Of a DNA stretch of 64,000 nucleotides, positions 40,495-51,771 are shown in pieces. The position numbers were made by a program, and so were the translations under genes. Source of the DNA: Celerinatantimonas diazotrophica (GTDB lineage Bacteria; Pseudomonadota; Gammaproteobacteria; Enterobacterales; Celerinatantimonadaceae); contig NZ_SMGD01000011.1 in NCBI RefSeq assembly GCF_004339545.1, forward strand, positions 372,001 to 436,000, given 5' to 3'. Positions within the stretch are counted from its first letter, which is position 1. Every line of letters begins with the position of its first letter. The notes beneath the pieces were generated by a model. It saw only the letters and a program-made list of their open reading frames with translations, had not been told where the DNA came from and ran no database searches.

Positions 40495-40581
40495 TGGTGC
40501 CGAGAGCGGGACTTGAACCCGCACGCCCAATTAGGCACTACCCCCTCAAGATAGCGTGTCTACCAATTCCACCACCTCGGC
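40495..40581 (-). tRNA. leuU: tRNA-Leu (GAG)
   Basis: An 87-nt class II tRNA with a long variable arm (TGCCTAATTGGGCGT region), anticodon GAG in CTTGAGG, and encoded CCA. Same position (secG-leuU-metY) as in E. coli. It begins only 6 bp after the secG stop. Confidence 0.97.
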
Positions 40582-40587
40582 TAAAAA

Positions 40588-40971
40588 TTACTCTGGTACT
40601 TGGTCAACCGGTGAGCTGCTTGTTTTTTTATCTTTTGCAACTTTGGCTGCATCTTTTTGCTTAGCTGGAGCTTTTTGCGTAACTTGTTTTGTTACTGCTG
40701 GCTCTTTTCCTAAATTCTCCCATTTACTGCTGCTGGAAGAATGTGATGCAGATAGATTACCTAATGCCAAACTAATTATAAAAAACAATGTTGCTAATAC
40801 CGCGGTCGACCGGGTCAGGAAATTACCTGAACCTGAGGAGCCAAATACAGTATTTGATGCTCCGGACCCAAATGAGGCCCCCATATCGGCGCCTTTCCCC
40901 TGCTGTATCAGCACTAGGCCAACCAGACCTATTGCGACTAGCAGATATACACCTAATAAAATGTTGTACAT
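40588..40971 (-). CDS. secG: Preprotein translocase subunit SecG
   Basis: SecG is the small integral subunit of the SecYEG channel. 127 residues (E. coli 110). Two membrane helices (about 2-20 and 54-72) flank the conserved loop [21 protein letters not shown] Ser-rich then Lys/Ala-rich tail follows and is longer than in E. coli. AAGGTATAG precedes the ATG. It lies 161 bp downstream of glmM and directly upstream of tRNA-Leu, suggesting a shared transcript. Confidence 0.96.
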   Translation of the reverse strand: MYNILLGVYLLVAIGLVGLVLIQQGKGADMGASFGSGASNTVFGSSGSGNFLTRSTAVLATLFFIISLALGNLSASHSSSSSKWENLGKEPAVTKQVTQKAPAKQKDAAKVAKDKKTSSSPVDQVPE

Positions 40972-41132
40972 TGCTATACCTTAACCTTGGGCTCACTATC
41001 ACTAGCAAGACTTTAATCAGCGGACCACTGATTACCGAAGCGGGCTGAATATTAACGGACCCGCAGAAGATTGACAAGTGAATGTTGCAGAAAATTTCTA
41101 TCCTAGTGTTTTTTCGCTGAAATTATGTGCAA

Positions 41133-42470
41133 TTAGGCACATTGACGACGAACTTCATCTGCAATTTCGTTAGCTAAGCGTTCAACCAGCGTATGATTAT
41201 CGCCTTCAACCATCACTCGTAACAATGGTTCAGTACCCGATTTACGAAGCAATACTCGTCCACCTTGACCTAACTGCTGCTCAGCTTTTGCAACTACCGT
41301 TAAAACAGCTGCACTTTCCAGCGGATCCTGTTGACCTTTAAAACGAACATTAATCAAAATCTGGGGATACAATCGCAAACCTCCGAGCTGTTCGCGAAGC
41401 GACTGATGATGATAACGCATCGCGGCTAACACTTGCAAAGCAGAAACAATGCCATCGCCAGTCGTCGTGTGATTCAAGCAGATAATATGTCCTGAATTTT
41501 CACCACCCAGCATCCAATTATGTTCAAGTAGTTGCTCCATAACATAACGATCTCCCACTTTGGCTCGAACAAACGGAATATTCAGTTTTTCAACGGCCTG
41601 CTCAAAGGCTAGGTTGGTCATCTGAGTTCCCACAATACCGCCTTTTAGCAACCCTTGACGCTGATAAAACGCAGCAATGATAAACATCAGTTCATCACCA
41701 TCAACCTGATGGCCCAGATGATCGATCATCATGACGCGATCCCCATCACCATCAAAAGCTATCCCCAAGTCAGCTTCATGTTCTAGCACTTTAGCACTAA
41801 GAGCTTTAGTATCTGTTGCGCCGCATCCAGCGTTGATATTCAGTCCATCTGGCTCTACTGCAAAGGCAATGACCTCAGCCCCCAGTTCTTTAAAAACATT
41901 CGGCGCAATATGATAAGTTGCCCCATTGGCACAATCCACCACGATTTTGAGCCCTTTCAAATTCATATCCGAAGGGAATGTACTCTTACAAAACTCAATA
42001 TAGCGACCAGCTGCATCCACAATTCGCGACGCTTTACCTAACTGAGCCGATTCGACACAGGTCACCGGTTTAGCAATTTGTGCTTCAATTTCATGCTCTA
42101 CTTCATCGGGTAATTTTGTGCCCTGCGCCGAAAAGAATTTAATCCCATTGTCATGATATGGATTATGGGAAGCACTAATGACAATGCCAGCTTCAGCATT
42201 AAATGTCCGGGTTAAATAGGCAACCGCCGGCGTTGGCATAGGCCCCATAAAACTGGCGTTAATCCCAGCCGCAGCCAATCCTGCTTCAAGCGCAGACTCG
42301 AGCATATAGCCCGAAATTCGCGTGTCTTTGCCGATCAGAACCTTACGGGTCCCTTGTTGACTGAATACTTGCCCTGCAGCCCAACCTAGTTTTAACGCAA
42401 AATCAGGTGTAATAGGAAATTCGCCGACGCGACCACGCACGCCATCCGTACCAAAATATTTTCTACTCAT
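41133..42470 (-). CDS. glmM: Phosphoglucosamine mutase GlmM
   Basis: Converts glucosamine-6-phosphate to glucosamine-1-phosphate for peptidoglycan and LPS precursors. 445 residues as in E. coli. The phosphoserine is Ser101 in [17 protein letters not shown], the metal loop is [12 protein letters not shown], the sugar loop GGENSGHI, and the phosphate site [15 protein letters not shown]. 4 bp after the folP stop, so the two are cotranscribed. Confidence 0.98.
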   Translation of the reverse strand: MSRKYFGTDGVRGRVGEFPITPDFALKLGWAAGQVFSQQGTRKVLIGKDTRISGYMLESALEAGLAAAGINASFMGPMPTPAVAYLTRTFNAEAGIVISASHNPYHDNGIKFFSAQGTKLPDEVEHEIEAQIAKPVTCVESAQLGKASRIVDAAGRYIEFCKSTFPSDMNLKGLKIVVDCANGATYHIAPNVFKELGAEVIAFAVEPDGLNINAGCGATDTKALSAKVLEHEADLGIAFDGDGDRVMMIDHLGHQVDGDELMFIIAAFYQRQGLLKGGIVGTQMTNLAFEQAVEKLNIPFVRAKVGDRYVMEQLLEHNWMLGGENSGHIICLNHTTTGDGIVSALQVLAAMRYHHQSLREQLGGLRLYPQILINVRFKGQQDPLESAAVLTVVAKAEQQLGQGGRVLLRKSGTEPLLRVMVEGDNHTLVERLANEIADEVRRQCA

Positions 42471-42474
42471 ATTA

Positions 42475-43299
42475 TTATTCGTGATCCATCGAGTGATAAG
42501 TTACTTTTAAAACGTCTGCCGTTTCACGGACATCATGAACCCTGAGGATAGCCGCACCTTTCATTGCAGCGATACAAGCGCCTGCTAAGCTTGCCGCCAG
42601 GCGCTCATCAACCGCTCGGTTGAGCAATTTACCAAACATACTTTTCCGTGACACGCCCACCAGCAAAGGGTATCCAAGCGTTTGGAAGTCCTCTAGATGG
42701 CGCAACATAGAAAAATTATGCTCAACGTTTTTACCAAAACCAAATCCTGGGTCAAGAATGATATTTTCGGGCTTCACGCCGGCAGCGATCGCAATCTGAG
42801 CCCGATTATTTAGATAGTTTATCACCTCTGATAGAATATTATTGTAACAAGGGGAATTTTGCATAGTCTCAGGTTGGCCCTGCATGTGCATTAAGCATAC
42901 CGCCACATCGGCTTGCACTGCCGCATCAATCGCTCCCGGCTCATTCAGGGCATTAATATCGTTAATCAGATCTGCCCCCGCTTCACATGCTTTGGTCATA
43001 ACCAGTGCGTGACGGGTATCAATCGAAACCAAACAACCGAGTTCCTGTTTGATCGCTTTAATTGGGCCAATGGTACGATTGAGTTCTTCTTCAATGCAGA
43101 CTTCAGCCGAACCCGGACGCGTTGACTCCCCGCCAATATCAATAATATCGGCACCATCTTTTATCATGGCTCGGGCATGTTCAATCGCTTTGTCTTCCGC
43201 AAGATATCTGCCGCCGTCAGAAAACGAGTCTGGCGTACAATTTAAGATCCCCATAACCATTGGGCGATGATAAACCTTCCCGGCTATTGTTAATTTCAT
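42475..43299 (-). CDS. folP: Dihydropteroate synthase
   Basis: Joins pABA to the pterin in folate synthesis and is the sulfonamide target. The ATG at 43297-43299 is preferred over an in-frame TTG 5 codons upstream; AAAGG lies 8 bp before it. The protein is 274 residues. Motifs are [40 protein letters not shown] and GVSRKSM. A strong terminator separates it from ftsH, so folP-glmM may have its own promoter. Confidence 0.97.
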   Translation of the reverse strand: MKLTIAGKVYHRPMVMGILNCTPDSFSDGGRYLAEDKAIEHARAMIKDGADIIDIGGESTRPGSAEVCIEEELNRTIGPIKAIKQELGCLVSIDTRHALVMTKACEAGADLINDINALNEPGAIDAAVQADVAVCLMHMQGQPETMQNSPCYNNILSEVINYLNNRAQIAIAAGVKPENIILDPGFGFGKNVEHNFSMLRHLEDFQTLGYPLLVGVSRKSMFGKLLNRAVDERLAASLAGACIAAMKGAAILRVHDVRETADVLKVTYHSMDHE

Positions 43300-43321
43300 G
43301 ATCAACCTTTTCAAACAAAAA

Positions 43322-43345
43322 AGCCCTGTGGAGAACCACAGGGCT
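43322..43345 (-). terminator. Terminator between ftsH and folP
   Basis: On the minus strand AGCCCTGTGG-TTCT-CCACAGGGCT is followed by TTTTTTG: a perfect 10-bp stem and T run, 19 bp after the ftsH stop. Confidence 0.92.
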
Positions 43346-43363
43346 GATACTACTTAACTCATT

Positions 43364-45328
43364 TTAAGGAATAGGAGTTTCATCCGGTTTACTGTTGTCC
43401 TGCGGATGAGACTTATCCATATCTTCTTTTTCTGTTGTAGTGTTATCCTCAGCAGCCGTTGCACTCGGTGGCTGCTGATTATTATCACTACTATTCTTAT
43501 CTTTTTCCCAATCTTCTGGTGGCCGCGGCTCTTTATGCTCCATCAGATCATCAATCTGTTTAGCATCAATGGTTTCGTATTTCATCAGTGCATCTTTCAT
43601 GGCATGAAGAATCTCAATGTTATCTTCAAGCAGTTGTTTAGCACGATTGTAGTTTCGATCGATGACCAAGCGAATTTCTTCATCAATGGCTCGCGCTGTT
43701 TCATCTGACATATGTTTCGTCTTCGCAGCACTGCGACCTAAAAATACTTCACCTTCTTCTTCGGCATATAATAGTGGCCCCATTTTTTCTGAAAGCCCCC
43801 ACTGAGTCACCATTTTGCGAGCAATATCTGTTGCTCTTTCGATATCGTTACTAGCACCGGTTGACACTTTTTCGACGCCATAAATAATTTGCTCAGCTAG
43901 ACGACCACCATACAAACTCGAAATCATACTTTCCAGATGTCGTTTGCTATGACTGACACGATCCTGTTCAGGCAAATACATCGTCACACCCAGTGCTCGT
44001 CCCCGAGGAATAATACTTACTTTATAAACCGGATCGTGATCAGGCACTAAACGACCGATGATGGCATGGCCTGCTTCATGGTAAGCAGTCATCTCTTTTT
44101 CATCTTCGGTCATGACCATAGATTTGCGCTCAGCGCCCATCATGATCTTATCTTTAGCCTTCTCAAACTCATCCATTGATACAACTCGTTTGTTACCGCG
44201 AGCTGCAAACAACGCCGCTTCGTTAACTAAGTTGGCTAAATCGGCCCCCGAAAAGCCCGGTGTACCACGCGCAATAACACTGGCATCGACATCTTCACCC
44301 AGAGGTACTTTGCGCATATGTACTTTAAGAATCTGCTCACGACCACGCACATCTGGCAAACCAACTGTCACCTGACGGTCAAAACGGCCCGGACGCAATA
44401 ATGCCGGGTCTAACACATCCGGACGGTTAGTTGCAGCAATGACGATAATACCTTCATTACCTTCGAAACCATCCATCTCGACCAGCATCTGATTAAGCGT
44501 TTGTTCACGTTCATCGTGCCCTCCGCCTAAACCAGCTCCACGCTGGCGACCAACCGCATCGATTTCATCGATAAAGATGATACAAGGCGCTGACTTTTTA
44601 GCTTGCTCGAACATATCACGCACACGAGAAGCCCCAACACCAACAAACATTTCCACGAAATCAGAACCAGAGATGGTAAAAAATGGAACTTTCGCTTCAC
44701 CCGCAATAGCCTTGGCTAATAACGTTTTACCCGTACCTGGAGGGCCAACCATCAACACCCCAGTTGGAATACGTCCACCCAGTTTTTGAAAACGTGTCGG
44801 ATCGCGCAGATAATCGACTAATTCAGCGACGTCTTCTTTGGCTTCATCACACCCAGCGACATCAGCAAACGTCGTTTTGATTTGGTCTTCACTCATCAGG
44901 CGAGCTTTACTCTTACCAAAGGACATCGCCCCTTTACCACCACCGCCTTGCATCTGACGCATGAAGAAAATCCAAACCCCGATTAACAAAATCATCGGGA
45001 ACCATGAAATGAAGATCGATGTTAACAAGCTCTGTTCTTTAGGCGCTTCACCAATCACTTTCACGTTATGGTTAAGTAAGTCATTAAGAATATCTCGATC
45101 GGGCATCGGCATAATGGTAGTAAAGTGTTCGCCAGTACGCTTAACACCTTGAATTTTCTGACCATTAATCCGGACCTGACGGATTTGATCTTGCGAGACG
45201 TTCTTCACGAACGTTGAGTAGTCCTCTTGCTGCGAGCTGGAGGTATCCGGGCTGAAACTTTGGAAAACAGACATCAGCACCACGGCTATAACCAGCCACA
45301 AAATCAGATTTTTCGCCATGTCACTCAA
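43364..45328 (-). CDS. ftsH: ATP-dependent zinc metalloprotease FtsH
   Basis: A membrane-anchored AAA+ protease that degrades LpxC, unassembled SecY, sigma-32 and others. 654 residues. Membrane helices at about 8-24 and 102-122 flank a periplasmic domain. Walker A is GPPGTGKT (about 195), Walker [31 protein letters not shown], and the zinc site HEAGH (about 420). The Asn/Gln/Thr/Pro-rich acidic tail differs from E. coli. The start is TTG with AGAGG 8 bp upstream; an ATG three codons later (MAKNLIL) is an alternative, and E. coli shows the same pair. Confidence 0.98.
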   Translation of the reverse strand: MSDMAKNLILWLVIAVVLMSVFQSFSPDTSSSQQEDYSTFVKNVSQDQIRQVRINGQKIQGVKRTGEHFTTIMPMPDRDILNDLLNHNVKVIGEAPKEQSLLTSIFISWFPMILLIGVWIFFMRQMQGGGGKGAMSFGKSKARLMSEDQIKTTFADVAGCDEAKEDVAELVDYLRDPTRFQKLGGRIPTGVLMVGPPGTGKTLLAKAIAGEAKVPFFTISGSDFVEMFVGVGASRVRDMFEQAKKSAPCIIFIDEIDAVGRQRGAGLGGGHDEREQTLNQMLVEMDGFEGNEGIIVIAATNRPDVLDPALLRPGRFDRQVTVGLPDVRGREQILKVHMRKVPLGEDVDASVIARGTPGFSGADLANLVNEAALFAARGNKRVVSMDEFEKAKDKIMMGAERKSMVMTEDEKEMTAYHEAGHAIIGRLVPDHDPVYKVSIIPRGRALGVTMYLPEQDRVSHSKRHLESMISSLYGGRLAEQIIYGVEKVSTGASNDIERATDIARKMVTQWGLSEKMGPLLYAEEEGEVFLGRSAAKTKHMSDETARAIDEEIRLVIDRNYNRAKQLLEDNIEILHAMKDALMKYETIDAKQIDDLMEHKEPRPPEDWEKDKNSSDNNQQPPSATAAEDNTTTEKEDMDKSHPQDNSKPDETPIP

Positions 45329-45513
45329 GACTAAGACCTCTGTAGGTGGGTAAAGAAATAAAAACTACATAATATTAATGTAGCCTACTATAGATTGAAT
45401 TCGCTAGCCATAGTATAAACCTCAGGCTGACGGAACTCATTTAAATTCAACAATACATGCTGCTAAAAATTACTGGCGAAAAATCACCTAAAATAAACAG
45501 CTTATAAGCTTGC

Positions 45514-46143
45514 TCAACCTTTAAAACCGCTAGCAACCAGATAAACTTCGCGCGAACGCGCACGCGAGGAATCAGGTTTACGAGTTTTCACAGTTTGGAA
45601 CAAGTCCCGAACATCTTTTAGGTAGGCTTCAAAGCCTTCGCCTTGAAACACCTTGACCACAAAACTGCCATTCGGAGCAAGCACATCTCGACACATATCT
45701 AACGCCAATTCGACCAGATACATTGCCCGTGATTGATCAACCCCCTGATTGCCACTCATATTGGGTGCCATATCAGACATAATCAAATCAACTTTATTTT
45801 CACCAACGCGCTGCAAAATCGCATTTAGGACACTCTCTTCACGAAAATCGCCCTGCAGAAAATCAACCCCTGCAATGGGATCCATCGGTAATAGATCGCA
45901 AGCTATCACTCGACCATTACCATCGATTGTCCCCGCCGCATACTGCGACCAACCGCCAGGAGCCGCCCCTAAATCAACAATAGTCATTCCTGGAGCAATC
46001 AGTTTGTCACGCGCCTGAATCTCTTCAATTTTAAATACTGCCCGAGAACGAAGTCCCTGACGTTTTGCCTCTTGGACATAATGATCATCATGATGTTCAT
46101 TAAGCCAGCGCTGCGAACTTGCAGAATGTTTTTTCTTTGCCAT
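45514..46143 (-). CDS. rlmE: 23S rRNA 2'-O-ribose U2552 methyltransferase RlmE (FtsJ/RrmJ)
   Basis: A heat-shock-linked SAM methyltransferase acting on the 50S subunit. 209 residues as in E. coli. Motifs: [12 protein letters not shown] (catalytic Lys), [13 protein letters not shown] (SAM site), [19 protein letters not shown] (catalytic Asp) and [12 protein letters not shown] (catalytic Lys). Lies 185 bp upstream of ftsH as in many relatives; divergent from yhbY. Confidence 0.98.
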   Translation of the reverse strand: MAKKKHSASSQRWLNEHHDDHYVQEAKRQGLRSRAVFKIEEIQARDKLIAPGMTIVDLGAAPGGWSQYAAGTIDGNGRVIACDLLPMDPIAGVDFLQGDFREESVLNAILQRVGENKVDLIMSDMAPNMSGNQGVDQSRAMYLVELALDMCRDVLAPNGSFVVKVFQGEGFEAYLKDVRDLFQTVKTRKPDSSRARSREVYLVASGFKG

Positions 46144-46324
46144 ATTTTATCATTATCAATAGCATCCGGCGAATAACCGCTGCCTTTATTTTACGATACA
46201 ACCAGATATCGTCGTAGATTATCGTTTTTGTCAGGTCGAGCTCAAGCCTTACAGCTATTTTTCCGGTTGGATGTCTCATTAGATGGCGGTAAAATACCGC
46301 TTTTCAACCCTTAATTGGAAAAAG

Positions 46325-46618
46325 ATGCAACTATCTAACAAACAAAAGCAGTTCTTAAAAGCACTTGCTCACAAACTTAAGCCAGTTGTTCTACTCGGCA
46401 GCAATGGTCTGACCGAAGGCGTTCTGGCTGAAATTGATAGTGCCTTAACCACGCACGAGCTAATTAAAGTCAAAATTCCAAGTAGTGATCGCGAACTGAA
46501 ATCTCAAATTACTGAGACCATAGCACTTAACACACAAGCGACTCTCGTACAGGCGATTGGCAATATTGCCGTTTATTATCGTGCGAATGAAGAGTCAAAA
46601 ATCGAGCTTCCTCGCTAA
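46325..46618 (+). CDS. yhbY: Ribosome assembly RNA-binding protein YhbY
   Basis: A CRM-domain protein associated with pre-50S particles. The ATG at 46325 gives 97 residues, beginning MQLSNKQKQFLKALAHKLKP as in the family; an upstream in-frame ATG would add 14 atypical residues. The GxxG loop is in LLGSNGLTEGVLAEID. Divergent from rlmE over a 181-bp region, convergent with the FNT gene. Confidence 0.95.
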   Translation: MQLSNKQKQFLKALAHKLKPVVLLGSNGLTEGVLAEIDSALTTHELIKVKIPSSDRELKSQITETIALNTQATLVQAIGNIAVYYRANEESKIELPR

Positions 46619-46638
46619 TTTTTCGCCCTGTTTATCAG

Positions 46639-46669
46639 CTCAGTCGGCCGGATTATTCCACCGACTGAG
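46639..46669. terminator. Hairpin between yhbY and the FNT-family gene
   Basis: CTCAGTCGG pairs with CCGACTGAG (9 bp). The right arm lies in the last codons of the minus-strand gene. No T run on either side, so strength is uncertain. Confidence 0.5.
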
Positions 46670-47567
46670 TCTTACGAATATGAGCATAGTTAAGCACCCC
46701 GACAAAAACACTACCCCCAATCAGATTCCCGAACACCGCAAGTGTTATAAACCGAACAACTTCATAAATTGTTAACGAAGGATCAATTAAATAAGCAGCA
46801 AATATTTCAACCGACCCAGCAATGGAATGGTGCAATCCACCAATGCCAATGACAAATGTAACGATATAGATCACCACTATCTGGGAGAGCATAGGAGCCG
46901 TAGACATAATCAACCAAGCCCCCAAAGCCATCAACCAACCGGCTAAAATGGCACTCACAATCAAGGCTCCCGCACTGTAGCCTACTAAGTGATGACCAAT
47001 GGCGATATATCCTTGATGAGCCTGAATCACTGGTTCTGCAGCATCCAGCATACAGGCAATGATAAATGCCCCAACAATATTGCCCAGTAAAACGATAGCC
47101 CACAATCGAAGCAACCTCATCAAGCTACTTCGCCTGTCCAATACGGGATAAACTGCCGTTGCAGTATGTTCAGTAAATAGCTGAGTTCCGCTCATGATGC
47201 ACATAACAAAGCCAAGCGGATAAACAAAAGCGGTAATCAACCGAGCAGATATCAGCCAATGGATCTCATCCACTTGCCGCTGCAAAATAGCAACCGACAT
47301 CGCTGTAAACCCAAGAATCAGTCCTGCAGCCATTGATGACAGAAACAAAGAGAAAAATGGCCGCTCTAACTGCTCTAGCCCTTCATCAATCGCATTTTCT
47401 AAAATATCATCAGGATGACGTCGCGATTGGTCGGTACGCTTAATGATAACCGGCACATAATCTCTATCTTCCACTAAGCGCTCTTTTTCTCGCCCAGTAT
47501 GAATGCGCGACTCTTCATCTTCACTTTCAGTTTGCTCATGAGCAGAAGGATGATACGTCTGTTTCAA
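46653..47567 (-). CDS. Formate/nitrite transporter family protein (YfdC-like)
   Basis: A 304-residue inner membrane protein of the FNT family with six helices. The conserved core is FVMCIMSGTQLFTEHTATAVYPVL and LWAIVLLGNIVGAFIIACML; family channels pass formate, nitrite or hydrosulfide. An N-terminal hydrophilic extension of about 70 residues (charged, EEESRIHTGREKERLVEDRD type) resembles the YfdC subgroup, whose substrate is unknown. TTG start, preceded by AGGGGACA. Single gene; no formate or nitrite enzymes nearby. Confidence 0.88.
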   Translation of the reverse strand: MKQTYHPSAHEQTESEDEESRIHTGREKERLVEDRDYVPVIIKRTDQSRRHPDDILENAIDEGLEQLERPFFSLFLSSMAAGLILGFTAMSVAILQRQVDEIHWLISARLITAFVYPLGFVMCIMSGTQLFTEHTATAVYPVLDRRSSLMRLLRLWAIVLLGNIVGAFIIACMLDAAEPVIQAHQGYIAIGHHLVGYSAGALIVSAILAGWLMALGAWLIMSTAPMLSQIVVIYIVTFVIGIGGLHHSIAGSVEIFAAYLIDPSLTIYEVVRFITLAVFGNLIGGSVFVGVLNYAHIRKTQSVE

Positions 47568-47853
47568 CTGTGTCCCCTATATTCCATGTGGCTTAGCCAC
47601 CGCACATACTCTGATATAACTATGACAAAGATAGTCGAAGCTATTTGTTTTTTGGCAAAAGAAAGTGATTAACACTCCATTCTCTTTAAAGCTAGTGACA
47701 TAGTGACATGATAAACACTCCACTAGCCTATCAATTTAGCTATTATTAATAGATACTGACTAAATATCAACTCAAATTCTGACGATTCAGCGTATTTAGC
47801 TTAATCACTGAATCACTCAACCGTCACGTATCTTATCAATAATGGGATAAAAA
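47568..47853. other. Intergenic region upstream of the FNT-family gene
   Basis: About 290 bp with no supported gene. It contains a short direct repeat (GTGACATAGTGACATGATAA, near 47694) and must hold the FNT promoter. I see no clear hexamer pair or operator. Confidence 0.4.
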
Positions 47854-47874
47854 AACGCCATTAAAAATGGCGTT
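47854..47874 (-). terminator. Second (distal) greA terminator
   Basis: AACGCCATT / AATGGCGTT with a 3-nt loop. On the minus strand it is followed by TTTTTTTA. It backs up the terminator at 47894, 20 bp upstream. Confidence 0.85.
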
Positions 47875-47893
47875 AAAAAAAGGCATCCACGAA

Positions 47894-47913
47894 AAAGCGG
47901 CCGAAGCCGCTTT
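47894..47913 (-). terminator. First greA terminator
   Basis: On the minus strand AAAGCGGC-TTCG-GCCGCTTT followed by TT: an 8-bp stem with a stable TTCG tetraloop, immediately after the greA stop. Confidence 0.9.
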
Positions 47914-47914
47914 A

Positions 47915-48394
47915 TTATGCAATATATTCTACGTTGGTAATTTCGTATTCGACCACACCACCTGGTGTTTTCACTTCAACCACATCATCAAGTTCTTTAC
48001 CTATCAGTGCACGAGCGATCGGTGAGTTGACCGAAATAAGATTTTGCTTAATATCCGCCTCATCATCACCGACAATGCGATATTCCACTTCTTTTTCAGT
48101 ATCTAAGTTGACTAACGAAATGGTCGCACCAAAAATCACCTTACCATTGTTAGGTATTTTACTCACGTCTATGACCTGAACATTCGATAATTTAGCTTCA
48201 ATTTCCTGAATACGGCCTTCGCAAAAACCCTGTTGTTCGCGAGCGGCATGATACTCAGCATTTTCTTTTAAGTCGCCATGTTCACGAGCTTCTGCAATCG
48301 CAGCGGTAATTTCAGGACGGCGAACAGTTTTTAAATGATCGAGCTCTTCACGCAGTTTTTGCGCGCCTCGTACCGTCATTGGGATCTGATTCAT
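47915..48394 (-). CDS. greA: Transcript cleavage factor GreA
   Basis: GreA rescues backtracked RNA polymerase by stimulating transcript cleavage. 159 residues (E. coli 158). N-terminal coiled coil with the tip acidic pair in [21 protein letters not shown]-terminal FKBP-like domain ([39 protein letters not shown]). AAGGGC precedes the ATG. Directly downstream of carB, separated by a strong terminator. Confidence 0.98.
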   Translation of the reverse strand: MNQIPMTVRGAQKLREELDHLKTVRRPEITAAIAEAREHGDLKENAEYHAAREQQGFCEGRIQEIEAKLSNVQVIDVSKIPNNGKVIFGATISLVNLDTEKEVEYRIVGDDEADIKQNLISVNSPIARALIGKELDDVVEVKTPGGVVEYEITNVEYIA

Positions 48395-48422
48395 GTTATG
48401 CCCTTTCTTGTAAATGCAAAAA

Positions 48423-48450
48423 ATCTGGAGAATGTTGCCATTCCCCAGAT
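48423..48450 (-). terminator. Terminator of carAB
   Basis: On the minus strand ATCTGGGGAATG-GCAA-CATTCTCCAGAT followed by TTTTTTG: a 12-bp stem with one G-T pair, 75 bp after the carB stop and 28 bp before the greA start. greA must therefore use a promoter near here or read-through. Confidence 0.88.
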
Positions 48451-48525
48451 GGAATTTTATTAATTTGATAGTTAGTTTAGCGTGAATCAGCGAGAGGGTG
48501 AAGCCCCCCTCGCAAGTCTCACCAC

Positions 48526-51500
48526 TTATTCGTGATGTTTGACGCGTTGATGTAACTGTTGTATTGACATTACCGATGAGCGATTATCAGCATTATGGGC
48601 AAGACAGGTTGCAAAAGCACCATTCAACGTGGTTGAGTAGTTCACTTTACCTTGCAATGCAGCGGCGCGCAGTTGCTTAGAGTCATGAATCGCCTTACGA
48701 CCTTCGGTGGTATTGACAATATAGGTATATTCACCATTTTTAATCCGGTCGTGAATGTGCGGGCGCCCTTCATGAACCTTATTGACCAATCGTGGATAAA
48801 TACCCGCTTCTCCTAATATCACCGCTGTACCATGTGTGGCGTCAAGCTCATAACCTAATGCCTGCAGTTTGCGTGCAAGGTCAACGACCCGTTTCTTATC
48901 CGAATTACGGACCGATAACAGCACCCGACCAACCGCCATATTGTCGTTACCAATTCCCAACTCAGCTTTCGCATAAGCCTGAGAAAAGCTTTCACCCACT
49001 CCCATGGCTTCACCAGTTGAGCGCATTTCTGGCCCTAGGATAGGGTCAGCACCTGGGAATTTGTTAAATGGCAAGACCACTTCTTTAACCGAAAAATAAG
49101 GTGGAATAACCTCTTTGGTAAAGCCCTGTTGGGTCAAATTCGTACCCGCCATCACTCGCGCAGCCACCTTAGCCAGCTGGACGCCCGTTGCTTTGGACAC
49201 AAATGGCACAGTACGAGCCGCACGCGGATTGACTTCGATCAGGTAGATATCTTGTTTCTTAACCGCAAACTGGACATTCATCAGGCCAATCACGCCTAGC
49301 TCGAGAGCTAGCGCTTTCACTTGCTCGCGCATTTGCTCTTGGATGTCATGGCTCAATGTATAAGGAGGTAATGAACAAGCCGAGTCGCCAGAGTGCACAC
49401 CCGCCTGTTCAATATGCTCCATAATGCCACCGATAACGACTAACTCACCATCACAGACCGCATCAACATCCACTTCAATGGCATCATCTAAGAAATGGTC
49501 TAACAGCACGGGTGATTCATTAGAGACACTCACGGCTTCGTTAAAGTAACGGCGCAGGTCCGCTTCATCGTAGACGATTTCCATCGCGCGGCCACCCAAC
49601 ACATAAGATGGACGAACCACCAACGGATAACCAATCTCAATCGCTTTAGACACAGCGTCGCTAATCGCTGTAACCGTGGCGTTCTGCGGCTGTTTTAAAT
49701 TGAGCCGTTGCACTGCCTGCTGGAAACGTTCTCGGTCTTCTGCCCGGTCAATCGCATCCGGTGAAGTTCCAATAATCGGCACCCCTGCCGCTTCTAAATC
49801 GCGCGCTAGTTTCAACGGTGTCTGCCCACCATATTGGACAATCACACCAACTGGATTTTCAACCCGAACAATTTCTAGCACATCTTCTAATGTGATCGGC
49901 TCAAAATATAATCGGTCGGAGGTATCATAGTCAGTCGAAACCGTCTCAGGGTTACAGTTGACCATAATGGTTTCATAACCATCTTCACGCATGGCCATTG
50001 CAGCATGGACGCAGCAATAATCAAACTCAATCCCCTGACCGATGCGGTTTGGCCCACCACCAATCACCATGATTTTCTTACGATCTGATGGATTAGCTTC
50101 ACACTCGTCATCATAGCTTGAGTACATATAGGCTGTATCAGTGGCAAATTCAGCCGCACAGGTATCCACCCGCTTATAGATTGGCAAGATGCTATGCCGT
50201 TGCCGCAGTTTGCGAATTTCCCCTTCGCTAACCCCGGTTAAAATGCCTAAACGGAGGTCACTAAAGCCTTTGCGTTTAAGTCGACGCAGTTCCTGCTCTG
50301 TCAATCCAGCAAAGCCTGCTTTTTCAACTTTGAGCTCATCTTTAATCAGATCTTCAATCTGCACCAAGAACCACGGGTCAATTTTCGTCAGTTGAAAGAC
50401 ATCTTCGATACTCATGCCGGCACGGAACGCATCGCCGATGTACCAAATTCGCTCAGCACCAACATCAATTAACTGATGGCGAATTTCGCTCATGGCATCA
50501 TCACTGCTCAAATCCACTTTGGGATCAAACCCCGAGGCACCGACTTCTAAACCTCGCAACGCTTTGTGTAACGATTCCTGCTGGTTACGCCCAATCGCCA
50601 TCACTTCCCCAACCGACTTCATCTGGGTCGTCAGGCGATCATTACATCCCTGGAATTTTTCAAAGTTAAAGCGTGGAATTTTAGTAACTACATAATCAAT
50701 CGATGGTTCAAATGATGCCGGCGTACGTCCCCCAGTGATATCATTATGCAGTTCGTCCAAAGTGTAGCCGATCGCTAATTTTGCAGCGACCTTAGCGATG
50801 GGGAAGCCAGTTGCCTTAGAGGCCAGCGCAGATGAGCGGGATACCCGCGGGTTCATCTCAATGATCACCATCCGGCCATCTTCAGGATTAATCCCGAACT
50901 GCACGTTGGATCCCCCGGTTTCAACTCCGATTTCACGCAAAACCGCCAACGAAGCATTCCGCATAATCTGATACTCTTTGTCAGATAGGGTTTGTGCAGG
51001 AGCAACTGTAATTGAGTCCCCCGTGTGCACTCCCATCGGATCAAAGTTTTCAATTGAACAGATAATAATGCAGTTATCCGCTTTATCGCGAATCACTTCC
51101 ATTTCATATTCTTTCCAACCGATCAGGCTTTCATCAATCAGCAGTTCGTTGGTTGGCGATAGATCCAGTCCTCGCGCGCAAATCTCTTCGAACTCATCTT
51201 TGTTATAAGCAATCCCGCCGCCACTGCCGCCCATTGTAAAAGAAGGGCGAATAATGCAGGGAAAGCCCACTTCCCCTAACACGGCATTTGCTTCATCCAT
51301 GTTATGGGCCATTCCAGAACGCGGACATTCCAGGCCAATTCGACGCATCGCCTCATCAAAACGATGCCGATCTTCAGCTTTATCAATCGCATCTGCGGTT
51401 GCGCCAATCATCTCAACGCCATGTTTCGCTAACACGCCATGACGTTCCAGATCCAGTGCACAGTTCAATGCAGTCTGCCCGCCCATTGTTGGCAGAATAG

Positions 51501-51753
51501 CTTCGGGATGTTCTTTTTCAATAATCCGTTCAACGACTTCCCAATGAATAGGCTCAATATACGTCGCATCAGCCATATCAGGGTCAGTCATAATCGTCGC
51601 TGGGTTGGAGTTCACCAGCACCACTCGGAATCCTTCCTCACGCAGTGCTTTACATGCTTGGGCACCCGAGTAGTCAAATTCACATGCCTGACCAATCACA
51701 ATCGGGCCGGCACCTAGAATCAAAATCGTTTTTAAATCATTACGTTTTGGCAT
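48526..51753 (-). CDS. carB: Carbamoyl-phosphate synthase large subunit
   Basis: Makes carbamoyl phosphate from bicarbonate, ammonia and two ATP, for arginine and pyrimidines. 1075 residues (E. coli 1073). Two homologous ATP-grasp halves: the carboxyphosphate half (1-400, [34 protein letters not shown]) and the carbamate half (about 555-935, [32 protein letters not shown]). An oligomerisation domain lies between and a C-terminal allosteric domain (MGP or MGS-like, about 936-1075) binds UMP and ornithine in the family. 18 bp after carA. Confidence 0.98.
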   Translation of the reverse strand: MPKRNDLKTILILGAGPIVIGQACEFDYSGAQACKALREEGFRVVLVNSNPATIMTDPDMADATYIEPIHWEVVERIIEKEHPEAILPTMGGQTALNCALDLERHGVLAKHGVEMIGATADAIDKAEDRHRFDEAMRRIGLECPRSGMAHNMDEANAVLGEVGFPCIIRPSFTMGGSGGGIAYNKDEFEEICARGLDLSPTNELLIDESLIGWKEYEMEVIRDKADNCIIICSIENFDPMGVHTGDSITVAPAQTLSDKEYQIMRNASLAVLREIGVETGGSNVQFGINPEDGRMVIIEMNPRVSRSSALASKATGFPIAKVAAKLAIGYTLDELHNDITGGRTPASFEPSIDYVVTKIPRFNFEKFQGCNDRLTTQMKSVGEVMAIGRNQQESLHKALRGLEVGASGFDPKVDLSSDDAMSEIRHQLIDVGAERIWYIGDAFRAGMSIEDVFQLTKIDPWFLVQIEDLIKDELKVEKAGFAGLTEQELRRLKRKGFSDLRLGILTGVSEGEIRKLRQRHSILPIYKRVDTCAAEFATDTAYMYSSYDDECEANPSDRKKIMVIGGGPNRIGQGIEFDYCCVHAAMAMREDGYETIMVNCNPETVSTDYDTSDRLYFEPITLEDVLEIVRVENPVGVIVQYGGQTPLKLARDLEAAGVPIIGTSPDAIDRAEDRERFQQAVQRLNLKQPQNATVTAISDAVSKAIEIGYPLVVRPSYVLGGRAMEIVYDEADLRRYFNEAVSVSNESPVLLDHFLDDAIEVDVDAVCDGELVVIGGIMEHIEQAGVHSGDSACSLPPYTLSHDIQEQMREQVKALALELGVIGLMNVQFAVKKQDIYLIEVNPRAARTVPFVSKATGVQLAKVAARVMAGTNLTQQGFTKEVIPPYFSVKEVVLPFNKFPGADPILGPEMRSTGEAMGVGESFSQAYAKAELGIGNDNMAVGRVLLSVRNSDKKRVVDLARKLQALGYELDATHGTAVILGEAGIYPRLVNKVHEGRPHIHDRIKNGEYTYIVNTTEGRKAIHDSKQLRAAALQGKVNYSTTLNGAFATCLAHNADNRSSVMSIQQLHQRVKHHE

Positions 51754-51771
51754 AGTAAGAGCAATCCTCGA

